The notes: generated by a model not told the origin, from the sequence alone. Shown: positions 42,537 to 53,287, numbered from the stretch's first letter. The stretch: DNA of 64,000 bases from TMED14 sp002167805 (GCA_965655795.1 CBFHHY010000004.1:83936-147935), one strand, 5' to 3'. Program-made: numbers and translations.

Positions 42537-45146
42537 ATGACTTCTTCGGAAATACGTAATACGTTTTTAGATTTTTTTTCATCAAAAGGGCATCAGATTG
42601 TTCCCTCAGCACCTTTAGTTTTAAAAGATGACCCATCGTTGCTTTTTGTTAATGCTGGAATGAATCCGTTTAAGGATATTTTTCTGGGTTTGAGAAAAAG
42701 TGAAAATTCTAAAGTTGCTAATTCTCAAAAGTGTCTTAGGGTCAGTGGTAAGCATAATGACCTGGAGGAAGTCGGCTTAGATACCTATCATCACACTTTA
42801 TTTGAAATGTTGGGTAATTGGAGTTTTGGTGATTATTTTAAAAAAGATGCTATAAAATGGGCATGGGAGCTTTTAACTGAAATTTACGGTCTTGATAGGG
42901 ATCGGATTTATGTAACAGTTTTTGAGGGTGATTTAAAAGATGGGCTTGCTCACGATAATGATTCTGAAAATTTCTGGTTACAATTTATTGGTTCTAACAG
43001 AATCATCAATGGTAATAAAAAAGATAATTTTTGGGAAATGGGGGATGTGGGCCCATGCGGTCCTTGCTCTGAAATTCATTATGATCTCAGAAATGATTCC
43101 GAAAGAAAGAAGGTAGATGGCGCAGCTTTGGTAAATAAGGACCATCCTCAAGTTATTGAGCTTTGGAATCTTGTTTTCATCGAATTTCAAAGGCTTTCAA
43201 ATGGAGTTTTAAAATCTCTTTCAGATAAACATGTGGATACAGGTATGGGGCTTGAGAGATTAGTTCGTGCTATTAATTTAAAAAAGTCAAATTATGACAC
43301 TGACCTTTTTACACCATACATAAAGAAGCTCTCAAAGATCTCGAGTAAAAAGTATGGTTTTGTTGAAGATATTGATGTTGCTTTTAGAGTTATTGCAGAT
43401 CATATAAGGGCTGTTTCAATTGCAATAGGTGATGGGCAAATCCCTTCAAATATAGGCGCAGGGTATGTCATAAGGAGAATACTTAGACGTGCAGTCAGAT
43501 ATGGTTATTCAAATTTAGATTTTCGAGACCCATTTCTTTTCGATTTAATTCCTATCGTTTCTTCGTCTTTATCTCAAACTTTTCCTGAGTTAAAAAACCA
43601 AACTTCCTTGATTTCAGAAGTTGTAAGAAAAGAAGAAGTTTCTTTTCTTAAAACCTTAGAGAAAGGTCTTAGGCGTCTTGATGAGGCAATGCTAGAATCT
43701 AAGAATAACACTGTTTCTGGTACTCGTGCTTTTGAATTATATGATACATATGGTTTCCCTTTGGATCTAACAAAATTGATTTGTTTGGAAAAAAGATTTA
43801 ATATTGATGAAGATCAGTTTCATTTAGAAATGGAAAATCAAAAAAATCGATCTCGTTCGGCCTCTATTAAAGAAATAGGAGAGTGGGTTGAAGTAGCTAA
43901 AGGGGAAAGCGATAGATTTATCGGTTATGAAACTTATGAGATAAAATCAAAATTGATTCGATATCGACGAGTAAAAGAAAAAAAGAATTCAAGAATTGAG
44001 GTTGTTATTGATCCGACTCCCTTTTATCCTGAGGGTGGCGGACAAGTTGGCGATGTCGGAAAAATTCAATTTGGTGATGAGCTAATTAATGTTGTTAAAA
44101 CATTCAAAGAAAATGGGCTTATCGTTCATAATCTATCAATGGAGCCAAAATTTTGGACCAAAGAAATAATTGCAAAAATTGATATCGAAAATCGAAATCG
44201 AACAAGTCAAAATCATTCTTCGACACACCTAATTCATTTTGCTTTGAGAAAAATATTAGGATCACATGTAGAGCAAAGGGGGTCTTTAGTGCATTCTGGT
44301 GGTTTTCGTTTTGACTTTTCGCACTTTGAGAAGATATCTAATTCTGATTTACAAAAAATAGAAAATCTTGTACGATCAAATATCTACATGGGAATAGAAA
44401 CCAAAATCCATCAACAAATACCAATTGAATCAGCAAAAGAAATGGGAGCAATGGCTCTTTTTGGCGAAAAATATGGCGATGTTGTTAGAGTCGTTCAATT
44501 TGATGAAAGTATAGAACTTTGCGGTGGGACTCACGTTCAAAACACATCTGAAATATCAACGTTTCTGATAAAAAGTGAATCTGGAATTGCCTCAGGAATA
44601 AGAAGAATTGAGGCTTTATCGGGTGAATCAGCCATAGAATATTTATTAGAAAAGAGCAACAAATTAGATCGAATCCTGAATGAGGTAAGTCAAGGGGATC
44701 CTATCATAAAAATAAAATCTCTCAAGGAAGAAGTTTTGCAGCTTGAGAAAAAATTAACCATTTTGAACAGGAAGGAAGTTTCTAACTTAAAACAAGAGTT
44801 TTTGAGTGCAGCAAAGCAATATGGCAATATTAGAGTCATTACAAAAATTGTAGACTTGGAATCCGCTTATATTAAAGACTTGGTATTCCAGCTTAAAGAA
44901 AATAATTCATCAATAGTAATTTTATTAATTTCAGTAAAAAATGATAAAGTTCAAATGCACTTGGGCGTCAGCGATGATTCCATTTCCATAATCGATGCTG
45001 GAAAGTGGGTGAAAGAATTATCCAATTACATAAAAGGTGGGGGTGGAGGTCAACCTTCATATGCATCCTCAGGAGGAAAAGACCCTGAAGGAGTGAATGA
45101 TTTACTTGATAAATTTTATAAAAAAATAGAAAAATGCGCGTCTTAG
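42537..45146 (+). CDS. alaS: Alanyl-tRNA synthetase
   Basis: AlaS charges tRNA-Ala and edits mischarged Ser/Gly. The 869-residue product has the class II catalytic core (VNAGMNPFKDIFLG near 40-53 and GDVGPCGPCSEIHYD near 170-184). The editing domain has zinc motifs HSSTH and CGGTH, and a C-terminal C-Ala domain contains GGGGGQPSYASSGG. Length and motifs are normal. tRNA-Ala(TGC) is in the rRNA operon of the same window. Its 3' end overlaps the barrel gene by 13 bases. Confidence 0.97.
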   Translation: MTSSEIRNTFLDFFSSKGHQIVPSAPLVLKDDPSLLFVNAGMNPFKDIFLGLRKSENSKVANSQKCLRVSGKHNDLEEVGLDTYHHTLFEMLGNWSFGDYFKKDAIKWAWELLTEIYGLDRDRIYVTVFEGDLKDGLAHDNDSENFWLQFIGSNRIINGNKKDNFWEMGDVGPCGPCSEIHYDLRNDSERKKVDGAALVNKDHPQVIELWNLVFIEFQRLSNGVLKSLSDKHVDTGMGLERLVRAINLKKSNYDTDLFTPYIKKLSKISSKKYGFVEDIDVAFRVIADHIRAVSIAIGDGQIPSNIGAGYVIRRILRRAVRYGYSNLDFRDPFLFDLIPIVSSSLSQTFPELKNQTSLISEVVRKEEVSFLKTLEKGLRRLDEAMLESKNNTVSGTRAFELYDTYGFPLDLTKLICLEKRFNIDEDQFHLEMENQKNRSRSASIKEIGEWVEVAKGESDRFIGYETYEIKSKLIRYRRVKEKKNSRIEVVIDPTPFYPEGGGQVGDVGKIQFGDELINVVKTFKENGLIVHNLSMEPKFWTKEIIAKIDIENRNRTSQNHSSTHLIHFALRKILGSHVEQRGSLVHSGGFRFDFSHFEKISNSDLQKIENLVRSNIYMGIETKIHQQIPIESAKEMGAMALFGEKYGDVVRVVQFDESIELCGGTHVQNTSEISTFLIKSESGIASGIRRIEALSGESAIEYLLEKSNKLDRILNEVSQGDPIIKIKSLKEEVLQLEKKLTILNRKEVSNLKQEFLSAAKQYGNIRVITKIVDLESAYIKDLVFQLKENNSSIVILLISVKNDKVQMHLGVSDDSISIIDAGKWVKELSNYIKGGGGGQPSYASSGGKDPEGVNDLLDKFYKKIEKCAS

Positions 45147-45808
45147 TATCTCTTTTTGTAATTAGCCTCTCATCGGTTTTATATTCCCAGTCTGAGCCAC
45201 AATTTTATACAGATAGTAAAGTCCGGACAAGGCGATTTGCAATTAGTACATATTCTCAACCAATGGTTTTATTTCGGAGGATTGGTGCGGATTTAAATGG
45301 TAATAGGCCTGAAGTAAACAATAGCTTTAGAACAGGACCAAATTTGGATGTTGGCTTTTCTATTGATTTTAATATTCGACCTTTGAGAATCGGCATTGGT
45401 CTAGGACACTCTTGGGTTAATTATTCAGTGGTCGAAGATGAACCTTTATATTCAACCGATGGTATAATTAGGACTTCCGCGAGTTACATCAGTTTACCCT
45501 TTCGTGCAGGCCTTATTACCCCGTTAAATGATCGAGTAAATCTGGAGGTTTGGCCTCAGGTAATTTATCGTCAAGCGATATCATTCGAAAAAGATTGGCT
45601 GATTGATATGGCTCCAAATTATAGAGATATAATTTGGTCAGCAGGTATAAATATAGGATCCTCTATTACGCTTTCAGAATATTGGAAATGGACTATTATG
45701 GGAATCATGGACTATGGTTTCAATGATTTTGAAGAGCCTTCTGGAGATGGGATTTCAGAACTGCCAATTTTCATTGGCTTAAGGACGGGAATTCGTTTAA
45801 GTATTTAA
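45134..45808 (+). CDS. Predicted outer-membrane beta-barrel protein
   Basis: A 224-residue protein with a signal peptide (about 1-18, ending LYSQS) and alternating amphipathic strands of an eight-or-so-stranded barrel. The C terminus is GLRTGIRLSI, consistent with outer-membrane insertion. The pattern recalls small porin-like or PorT-type barrels, but I cannot assign a family. It starts inside alaS, so it may be coupled to it. It is convergent with murF, with 4 bases of overlap. Confidence 0.6.
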   Translation: MRVLVSLFVISLSSVLYSQSEPQFYTDSKVRTRRFAISTYSQPMVLFRRIGADLNGNRPEVNNSFRTGPNLDVGFSIDFNIRPLRIGIGLGHSWVNYSVVEDEPLYSTDGIIRTSASYISLPFRAGLITPLNDRVNLEVWPQVIYRQAISFEKDWLIDMAPNYRDIIWSAGINIGSSITLSEYWKWTIMGIMDYGFNDFEEPSGDGISELPIFIGLRTGIRLSI

Positions 45809-47067
45809 AGAGCTTCTATTAAATTCTCTAAAGCGTAGCCGCGAGAACCTTTTATCCATATAAATTGACCTTGAATTTTTATTTTTTTTAGAGAATCAAG
45901 AGCTTCATTTGTGTTTTTGAATATTCGGTATGACTTTGGCATTCTTATTTCAAGAAACTCATTTCCAATAAACCAAGCATTTAGAATATTCAATTCGGTA
46001 AACAAATCAACTATTTTTTGATGGTATTCTTTCGAGAAAGATCCTAGTTCAAGAAGTCCACCTGCAATATAGAAATGTGGCATTTCTTCATTCAGTTTTA
46101 TCGAGTTTCGTAAAGAAGCTTCCATACTAGACGGATTGGCATTGTATGCGTCGAGGAAAATACTATTTCGCTTAGATTGTATAATTTGACCTCGATTATT
46201 TTGTGGTTTGTATGCCAATAAACCCGAAGCTATTTTTTTATCATCTATATTAAATTGTCGAGCCATTGTTATTGTGGCTAAAATGTTTAACTCTTGATAA
46301 GAACCTGATAGAAGGGTTGTAATCGTTTCTTTTCCAAATGAAGTCTTGACGAAGCCTTTAAAACTGCTAAATTTGACATCTAAATCAAATTTGAGAGATT
46401 TTGAATTACATTTTTCTACTGCAATAGGATCGGAAGGGTTAATAAATGCTGTCCCTTGGTTTTTCTCTAAATGTTCATAAAGCTCTGACTTGCCTTTAAT
46501 AACCCCTTTAATCCCCCCAAACCCTTCTAGGTGAGCAAGCCCGAAATTAGTTATATATCCAAAATTCGGCAAGCATATCTCACATAGAGTTTTTATTTCA
46601 CCAATATGATTTGCGCCCATCTCAATAATTGCAATATCATGATGATTTTTGATATTTAATAGAGTTAATGGCACACCGATATGATTATTTAAATTTCCTG
46701 AAGTGGCATGTGTAGAAAAGCTTTTACGGAAAACATTAAATAATAATTCTTTCATCGTCGTTTTTCCATTACTACCAGTAATTGCAATGATAGTTTTTCC
46801 CCACTTTTTTCTATGATAAGATGCAAAATTTTGCAGGTGGGAAAGAGCGTCTGGAACCAAGAAAACCTCGCTTTGATCGGGGTCAATTTTTTTATCTAAC
46901 TCATCGATAACAACAGCAGAAGCGCCTTTATTTATTGCCTCATCTGCATAATGGTTCCCATTAAATTTTTCTCCTTTTAATGCAAAAAAAATCTGTCCAG
47001 ATCTCAGAATTCGAGTGTCTGTACAGATTCCTTTTTCTTCATCAAAGCGCTCGTAGAGGCTTTTCAT
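45805..47067 (-). CDS. murF: UDP-N-acetylmuramoyl-tripeptide--D-alanyl-D-alanine ligase
   Basis: MurF adds D-Ala-D-Ala to the UDP-MurNAc tripeptide, the last cytoplasmic step of peptidoglycan precursor assembly. The 420-residue product has the N-terminal substrate-binding domain and the ATP loop ITGSNGKTTMKELL (near 96-109). It also has the EMGANHIGEI motif and the DAYNANPSSMEASL motif near 300. It follows gldJ by 6 bases, an arrangement usual in Flavobacteriia. Confidence 0.95.
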   Translation of the reverse strand: MKSLYERFDEEKGICTDTRILRSGQIFFALKGEKFNGNHYADEAINKGASAVVIDELDKKIDPDQSEVFLVPDALSHLQNFASYHRKKWGKTIIAITGSNGKTTMKELLFNVFRKSFSTHATSGNLNNHIGVPLTLLNIKNHHDIAIIEMGANHIGEIKTLCEICLPNFGYITNFGLAHLEGFGGIKGVIKGKSELYEHLEKNQGTAFINPSDPIAVEKCNSKSLKFDLDVKFSSFKGFVKTSFGKETITTLLSGSYQELNILATITMARQFNIDDKKIASGLLAYKPQNNRGQIIQSKRNSIFLDAYNANPSSMEASLRNSIKLNEEMPHFYIAGGLLELGSFSKEYHQKIVDLFTELNILNAWFIGNEFLEIRMPKSYRIFKNTNEALDSLKKIKIQGQFIWIKGSRGYALENLIEAL

Positions 47068-47073
47068 TTTTTA

Positions 47074-48654
47074 TTATTTAGGCTGGTATCTTCTAAATTT
47101 TTCTTGTTTTGGATCTTTATTGCTTTTGTTACGATTTGAATTATTGTTTTGGAAGCCAACTCGGTCCATTGCACATCTAAATCCAATAAAATCTGTCGAT
47201 AAGTCTTGATCTAAATACCTTCTAGTTCCCGGCGATAGCCAGTAGGCTCTATCTTTCCATGATCCACCTTTGTATACTCTTGAACTATTACCTACAAGAG
47301 TTGATTCACCATATTGATACATGGGGGCATCACTTTCCGATACGCCACCTTTGTCATACACTATCGAGGATTCAACATCTCCATCAATAAAATCTCTATA
47401 ATCACTTTTTTGATAATTTCTACGGTTTAGATTTTCTTCCTCGGTAACTTTTCTTATTGGCAATTGCCCTGGGAGGCGAATCAGTGAACTGTCAGATCCA
47501 TATTGAGGTTCAGCCAAGACAGCTAGTTCTCCTATTCCTTCATAATTATCGTCAAAGGTTGTGAACTCATTTCCTCTAAAAGGTCTATGCTCTGACATGT
47601 CTGTACCCGATAAAGGGCGATAAACATCAAGGACCCATTCAGCCACATTTCCAGCCATGTCGTATAGTCCAAAATCATTAGGTGGGTAAAATCCTACTTG
47701 CATTGTGATATTCGCTTGGTCGTTTAAGTATCCTCCGATACCCATATTATCTCCTCCTCCTCTTTTGTAGTTTGCTAGCATGTCTCCACGCCCTTGTTTT
47801 TCTCCCTCGCGAACGCTAGAGCCATTCCACGTATATTTATTTCTATCAATAGTTCTGTTGTAGATCCGATTACCAATTTCGGCATAGGCCGCATACTCCC
47901 ATTCAGCCTCTGTTGGGAGACGATATTTGGGAAGGAGAATTCCGTCTTCAATTCTAGCAGGTCGGCCCTCTTTACCGTAAACTTGCTGAGGAGAAATATC
48001 TTTCAGGCCTTTTTTATTTTGTTGGGTATATTCTCCTTGACGATACAAGTATACCTCAGTATTAAAATTTTGGTCATCAGCTTGATTGGCCATGACATTT
48101 AAAATTCCTTTATCAATTAAAATTTGCTCGTTCACACGATCTGTTCTCCATGAACAGTATCTCATGGCTTGCTCCCATGAAACTCCTACAACAGGATAAA
48201 AGCTGAAAGCTGGATGTCTTAGGTAGTTTTCGACATAGGTCTCGTTTAATCCAAGTTTATCTCTCCATACTAAAGTGTCGGGAAGGGCAGACGTGTAAAT
48301 CTGTGGGTAATAGCCGTAGTCATATACACGACGCAACCAATAGAGATATTCACGGTAGTCAGCGTTGGTCACTTCATTCTCGTCCATATAAAATGACGCG
48401 ACAGTCACCCTTGATGGAGTGTTGTTCCAATCTCTCATGAAATCTTCTTCAACTCTACCCATGACATATGTTCCACCTTCAATGAAAACAAGTCCTGGGC
48501 CAGTTTCTTGTCCTTTATAGTTTAAGTTGATTTGAAAACCACCATTTTTTTTATCATTATATGACATGCCAGTTGTGTTTGAAACAGTTTTTCCACAACT
48601 AGCTAAAAGGAAAGCCGTGGCTGCTAGATAACAAATTATACCGCGAATTTTCAT
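47074..48654 (-). CDS. gldJ: Gliding-motility lipoprotein GldJ
   Basis: GldJ is an outer-membrane lipoprotein of the gliding/T9SS machinery with a sulfatase-modifying-factor (formylglycine-generating enzyme-like) fold. The 526-residue product has a lipobox LLASC (Cys20). The domain motifs are FIEGGTYVMGR, YRLPTEAEWEYAAY, MAGNVAEWVLDVYRP and YKGGSWKDRAYWLSPGTRRYL. The acidic/basic tail ends in RRYQPK. Position between porP/sprF and murF and the full-length domain support gldJ rather than gldK. It is likely cotranscribed with the upstream porP gene (15-base gap). Confidence 0.93.
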   Translation of the reverse strand: MKIRGIICYLAATAFLLASCGKTVSNTTGMSYNDKKNGGFQINLNYKGQETGPGLVFIEGGTYVMGRVEEDFMRDWNNTPSRVTVASFYMDENEVTNADYREYLYWLRRVYDYGYYPQIYTSALPDTLVWRDKLGLNETYVENYLRHPAFSFYPVVGVSWEQAMRYCSWRTDRVNEQILIDKGILNVMANQADDQNFNTEVYLYRQGEYTQQNKKGLKDISPQQVYGKEGRPARIEDGILLPKYRLPTEAEWEYAAYAEIGNRIYNRTIDRNKYTWNGSSVREGEKQGRGDMLANYKRGGGDNMGIGGYLNDQANITMQVGFYPPNDFGLYDMAGNVAEWVLDVYRPLSGTDMSEHRPFRGNEFTTFDDNYEGIGELAVLAEPQYGSDSSLIRLPGQLPIRKVTEEENLNRRNYQKSDYRDFIDGDVESSIVYDKGGVSESDAPMYQYGESTLVGNSSRVYKGGSWKDRAYWLSPGTRRYLDQDLSTDFIGFRCAMDRVGFQNNNSNRNKSNKDPKQEKFRRYQPK

Positions 48655-48669
48655 AGTTGAATATTTAAA

Positions 48670-49662
48670 TTAAAATTTTGGACACTTAATTGCATTGTAT
48701 CGAGTTCGACGTGTTCGACAAGGGAATTGGTATGACATGGTTAATTCATGGGCGCCTCCCAAAGTATTTTTTAATGGCGAGATAGTGTAATCATATGAAT
48801 AACCAAAAGTCCAGGGGACATCATTTGGAGCCAAACCAACAATAAATACCAAAGCATCAGGATTTGTACTTAAAACTCCCAAAGCTTGCCTGTAGCCTAA
48901 CCCTCCAGTAACTAAACCTCTGTTAAATGACATTCCTGCTGTTAATTGAGAGGCTCCCCCTTGCGTTTGAAACACGATATTGGGTATCAAAAGATTATCG
49001 AGACTATTATATAATCGTTTTCTGCCAATTGGAATTGTGCCTCCTACTTGAGCAGATATTTTTAGAGGTAAATTATTTCCCGACAGAAACGCTTCGTCCG
49101 GCTGTGTAACATGGCTAGCAGTAATTCCAGCGTAGAAATTTTCTGTAAATCCAACTATTCCGAAGGATAAGTCCAAGTGACTGTTTACAGTATTATCTGG
49201 TTGTATTTCATTGGTGGGCTTTACAAACCCATAAAAGGGATCTATCTGATCCGGGAATGTTAAGCTTCCCCAATCTAGCGCCCTTTGGCGAAATGTTCCT
49301 TGCGCCCCAAAAAGAATAGAGAATTTTCGAGAAACAGCCAGGTGGTAAGAGTATATTAAAGAGGCTTCTGTTAGACTTAACGCTCCGTTTGCTGCTTCAT
49401 CTTGAACGATTAAAACACCAACACCTCCATTTAGGGCATCGACATATTGGTCAAAAGAAGCTGAATAGGTTTGATAAACTCCCAAAGTTGGGTACTGATT
49501 TCTATAGTTAACATTGACCTTCGGACATTGCTTAACCCCAGCAAATGCAGGGTTTAGGTAAAGTGGATTCGCATAGAATTGACTAAAGTGCGGGTCTTGC
49601 CCTCGGGCAGATGAAATCCCTAGAATAAAGAAAAAAATTACAAACAGGCGGTTAAAAGCCAT
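48670..49662 (-). CDS. PorP/SprF-family type IX secretion outer-membrane protein
   Basis: A 330-residue outer-membrane protein with a signal peptide (about 1-21, ending ARGQ). The family hallmark DPHFSQFYANPLYLNPAFAG is at the mature N terminus. The rest is barrel strands with PFTFGYSYDYT-like repeats near the end. Members help secretion or surface attachment of type B cargo, and some bind the PorE/SprE complex. Here it heads the porP-gldJ-murF minus-strand unit and stands divergently to porU across 150 bases. Confidence 0.92.
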   Translation of the reverse strand: MAFNRLFVIFFFILGISSARGQDPHFSQFYANPLYLNPAFAGVKQCPKVNVNYRNQYPTLGVYQTYSASFDQYVDALNGGVGVLIVQDEAANGALSLTEASLIYSYHLAVSRKFSILFGAQGTFRQRALDWGSLTFPDQIDPFYGFVKPTNEIQPDNTVNSHLDLSFGIVGFTENFYAGITASHVTQPDEAFLSGNNLPLKISAQVGGTIPIGRKRLYNSLDNLLIPNIVFQTQGGASQLTAGMSFNRGLVTGGLGYRQALGVLSTNPDALVFIVGLAPNDVPWTFGYSYDYTISPLKNTLGGAHELTMSYQFPCRTRRTRYNAIKCPKF

Positions 49663-49812
49663 AGGTATACACTTTTTTAAGGAGTCACAAGTATACGATT
49701 TTCCTCGTTCTTTGAAGAAAAAAAGCCAAATTTGTGGTCAAATAATAACAAATTGGCGTTAGATACGTTTACAAAGTAACCTAATTGAATACAACGCAAA
49801 AATATAAACCAA

Positions 49813-52800
49813 TTGCATAAATCACGCCACTTTTTATTCAAGATTGCAGTTTTGTCATCTTTATCTGGTCAATTATTTGGTCAAAGCGATTCTTCAGTCT
49901 TACATAACGGCGCCTGGGCAAAAGTGGGTGTCGCAGATCATGGAGTCTATTCTCTGACTCCACAGGATTTGGAAACTCTTGGTCTTGGTAGCTCGCCATT
50001 TGATTCTGAAAAAATCGGGATCTATGGTAGGACTTCAGGAATGTTGCCAGAGGTTAATTCGGTAGAAAAGGAAGCTGATTTATTACCCCTACACATTTTA
50101 ATAGAAGACGGTAATGATGGCGAATTTTCAGGTTCAGATAGGATTTACTTCTATGGTGAAAGTCCCCACAAATGGCAATTTAATGCGAATTCAAATGAAT
50201 ATGCATTCTTTAAAAATGTTTACAGCGATGAGCAGATTTATTTTGTGACAAGCACTCAAGGTGGTGAACGAATTCAGTCCGCTCCGCAGTTGCCGGGTTC
50301 AGCTGAAACAATTAATCGCTACACGCATCTTGCGCATCATGAGATGGATGATCAAAATCTTGTTGGTAGCGGTAGGCAGTGGTTTGGGGAGCTTTTTGAT
50401 TTCACCTTAAGCCGTGATATTAGCCTTGGTCTGGACGCACTTGATTCGCTCAGTATAGCTCAATTTCAAGCGCGCGCAGCAGGTCGGTCTTCGGTTGCTG
50501 GAACTAAATTAGATATGTCTTCTGGTCAAGGATTTATAGGTGCACTAACATTTGGAGCGGTGTCCTCTTCATCTGGAGCTGATTATGCAGATGCATCTTT
50601 TTTAAAAGCGAATCAAACATTTATATCTGGGAATTGGGGTGTTATTAACCTAAGTTTTGATCGATCTATTAACCCGAGTGCCTCGGCATGGCTGGATTAT
50701 ATAAATGTGAGTGCCGATTCACCATTTCGATGGAGGCAGAAGTCTATGGTTTGGAATTTCCCATCAAGGGATACATCAGTAGTCCAAGCTAACCTGTCAT
50801 GGGTGACAGGAGGTTTAGCAGCAAATGGGCACGTATGGAATGTTACAAATCCTGTATCACCGACAAAAATTCAACCACTCTCATTTACACAAAATGGAAA
50901 TGCAAACTGGGGAATTAAAATGCCCGGCGATAGTGCGCAAAAAATTGCGATTTTTCAATCAGGTAATACGGCTTCACCAAATCTTTTAGGTTCGATACAG
51001 AATCAAAATTTACGTGCATTAGAATCAATTGATTATGTTATTGTTTCACCGAATCATCTTCTATCAGAAGCTGAGAGGTTAGCTGAATTTCACAATCGTA
51101 ATAGTGATTTAAGGACCATTGCAGTGGATGTTAAAAAAATTTATAATGAATTTTCGTCAGGTGTTCAAGACATAACGGCGATAAAAGATTTTTTAAGACA
51201 CCTTTGGAAGAAGGCTTCTCAAGAAGAAGATAGACCTGAATTTCTATTACTTTTTGGTGACGCTTCATATGACTTTAAGGACCGTATTATTCCCAATACA
51301 AACCAAATTCCTATTTATCAAAGCCAAAAGAGTTTTTCACTTTATTCATCTTTTTCAACCGATGACTTTTACGGATTTATGGATGATGATGAAGGAAATA
51401 ATTTAAGAGCAAAGAAATTGGATTTGTGTATTGGTAGAATTCCTGTAAATACAATTTCTGAGGCCCAAAGTGTTGTAAATAAAATTTTATCCTATTCAGA
51501 CCCCTCAAATTCTCGCGGGGCTTGGAGAAAAAAAGTATTATTTGTTTCGGATGATGTCGACGCAGGGTGGGAAGCTGTTTTGACCTCAATTCCTGACGCC
51601 ATAGCGCAACGAATAGATACAATGTACCCCTTTTTAGATGTTCAAAAGATGTATTCGGACAGCTATGAGCAAAAGTCAAGTAGTGGCAGTCAAAGTTATC
51701 CTGATTTAAGGTTAGAATTGATTCAAAATATTAATGACGGAAATCTAGTGACTGCTTATGTTGGGCATGGTGGTGAAGTGGGTTGGAGCTCGGAAAATAT
51801 TCTTCAACTCAATGATACCAAAACTTTTAATAATGGTAATCGTTTACCGCTATTTATTACGGTTACTTGCGAGTTTGCCAGGCTAGATGATCCATTAAGA
51901 ACTTCAGCTGGAGAGCACCTTTTGTTAAATCCATCAGGAGGTGCAATCGCATTATTATCAACTACAAGAGTTGTTTATGTTGATGGAGCGGCGACATTAA
52001 ATGATTCCATTTTTCGTGTTGTATTTGAAAAAGAGAATAACCGATTTAAAACATTTGGTCAGATTCTGCGTAGTGCAAAAAATTCAACATATACCTCTGA
52101 TAAGCTCAGGTTTTCCCTTCTTGGAGATCCAGCTCTAAGGCTTAATGTACCGGAGCATAATATTATTTTAGATAGTCTGAACAGTAAATATTTAAATCCT
52201 GGAATTGATTCTTCTTTTAATCATATTTCTGATACTTTAAAAGCTCTCAGCTACAATGAAATATCGGGTCATATTGAAGACGGTAGCAACAATCAATTGC
52301 TTGGAGGTGTCAATGGTGAGATTCTCATTACGTTATTTGATAAGTCAATTGAGGAAAATACGTTAAGGAACGACAATGAAGGGCCAGTTATAACCTTTGA
52401 TCAAAGAAAAAATATTGCATACCGCGGAAAAGCAAAGATTCGAAATGGAAGATTTAGTGCTCAATGGATCATGCCACTAGACATCTCTTTAGATTTGGGT
52501 AAAGGTAAGTTTTCATATTATGCTGAATTTGATTCCTCAGATGCGGCTGGAAGTGAGCAACGCATTTGGATTGGAGGAATTAATACTGAAGCACCCGTGG
52601 ATATTGAGGGTCCCGTTATAAATATTTTTATGGACGATACAACATTTGTCCCAGGGGGTGTTACTGATCCTAACCCTTTAGGCATTGTGAAACTGATGGA
52701 TGAAAATGGTATTAATACGATTGGTACAGGAATTGGTCATGATTTGATGGGATGTTTAGACAGTAATTGGAATGAGTCATTTTCTTTAAATTCCCGATAT

Positions 52801-53265
52801 TCTTCTGATTTCAATACATATAAACGTGGAACTGCAACATGGCCATTTACAAATCTAGAAGACGGCCCTCATGAGTTTTTTGTTCGCGCATGGGACTCAT
52901 ACAATAACATATCGCAATCAAGCGTTGAGTTTTATGTGATTTCAAAAGATGATGTTCAATTGGGTGATTTTCGCATTTATCCAAATCCTGGTTTTGGACC
53001 GTTTCAATTAGATGTCGAGCACAACTTAAAAGGTGACAGTGTATCTGTCGTATGGTCCATACAGCAGTCAAATGGAACTATCGTTTATTCAGATCGATGG
53101 TTGGGAGTGGCTGAAGATGCAGTTTTAAATGCGAATCCCTGGACGGGCAGGAGTCTCTCTGGTAATTCGCTTCCTGCTGGATGGTATATCGCTAGGGTTG
53201 ACATTACGCGTTTGAGTGATGGTCAAAGTGTTCGTTCCGCTGAGCGAATAATATTGTTGAATTAG
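49813..53265 (+). CDS. porU: Type IX secretion signal peptidase/sortase PorU
   Basis: PorU removes the C-terminal sorting domain of T9SS cargo and attaches the protein to the surface. The 1150-residue product has a signal peptide (ending LFGQS). A C25 (gingipain-like) peptidase domain has the dyad His652 (YVGHGG) and Cys686 (TVTCEFARLDDP). Its own C-terminal domain starts FRIYPNPGFGP near residue 1054. The start codon is TTG 49813: no in-frame ATG precedes it after the stop at 49786-49788, and the first internal Met would remove the signal peptide. It is followed after 22 bases by porV. Confidence 0.95.
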   Translation: MHKSRHFLFKIAVLSSLSGQLFGQSDSSVLHNGAWAKVGVADHGVYSLTPQDLETLGLGSSPFDSEKIGIYGRTSGMLPEVNSVEKEADLLPLHILIEDGNDGEFSGSDRIYFYGESPHKWQFNANSNEYAFFKNVYSDEQIYFVTSTQGGERIQSAPQLPGSAETINRYTHLAHHEMDDQNLVGSGRQWFGELFDFTLSRDISLGLDALDSLSIAQFQARAAGRSSVAGTKLDMSSGQGFIGALTFGAVSSSSGADYADASFLKANQTFISGNWGVINLSFDRSINPSASAWLDYINVSADSPFRWRQKSMVWNFPSRDTSVVQANLSWVTGGLAANGHVWNVTNPVSPTKIQPLSFTQNGNANWGIKMPGDSAQKIAIFQSGNTASPNLLGSIQNQNLRALESIDYVIVSPNHLLSEAERLAEFHNRNSDLRTIAVDVKKIYNEFSSGVQDITAIKDFLRHLWKKASQEEDRPEFLLLFGDASYDFKDRIIPNTNQIPIYQSQKSFSLYSSFSTDDFYGFMDDDEGNNLRAKKLDLCIGRIPVNTISEAQSVVNKILSYSDPSNSRGAWRKKVLFVSDDVDAGWEAVLTSIPDAIAQRIDTMYPFLDVQKMYSDSYEQKSSSGSQSYPDLRLELIQNINDGNLVTAYVGHGGEVGWSSENILQLNDTKTFNNGNRLPLFITVTCEFARLDDPLRTSAGEHLLLNPSGGAIALLSTTRVVYVDGAATLNDSIFRVVFEKENNRFKTFGQILRSAKNSTYTSDKLRFSLLGDPALRLNVPEHNIILDSLNSKYLNPGIDSSFNHISDTLKALSYNEISGHIEDGSNNQLLGGVNGEILITLFDKSIEENTLRNDNEGPVITFDQRKNIAYRGKAKIRNGRFSAQWIMPLDISLDLGKGKFSYYAEFDSSDAAGSEQRIWIGGINTEAPVDIEGPVINIFMDDTTFVPGGVTDPNPLGIVKLMDENGINTIGTGIGHDLMGCLDSNWNESFSLNSRYSSDFNTYKRGTATWPFTNLEDGPHEFFVRAWDSYNNISQSSVEFYVISKDDVQLGDFRIYPNPGFGPFQLDVEHNLKGDSVSVVWSIQQSNGTIVYSDRWLGVAEDAVLNANPWTGRSLSGNSLPAGWYIARVDITRLSDGQSVRSAERIILLN

Positions 53266-53287
53266 AGACTTATATTTGCGATTAAGA

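Noticed and set aside
47074..48654. A true formylglycine-generating sulfatase activator
   Set aside because: The fold is shared, but lipobox, context with T9SS genes and overall layout fit GldJ.
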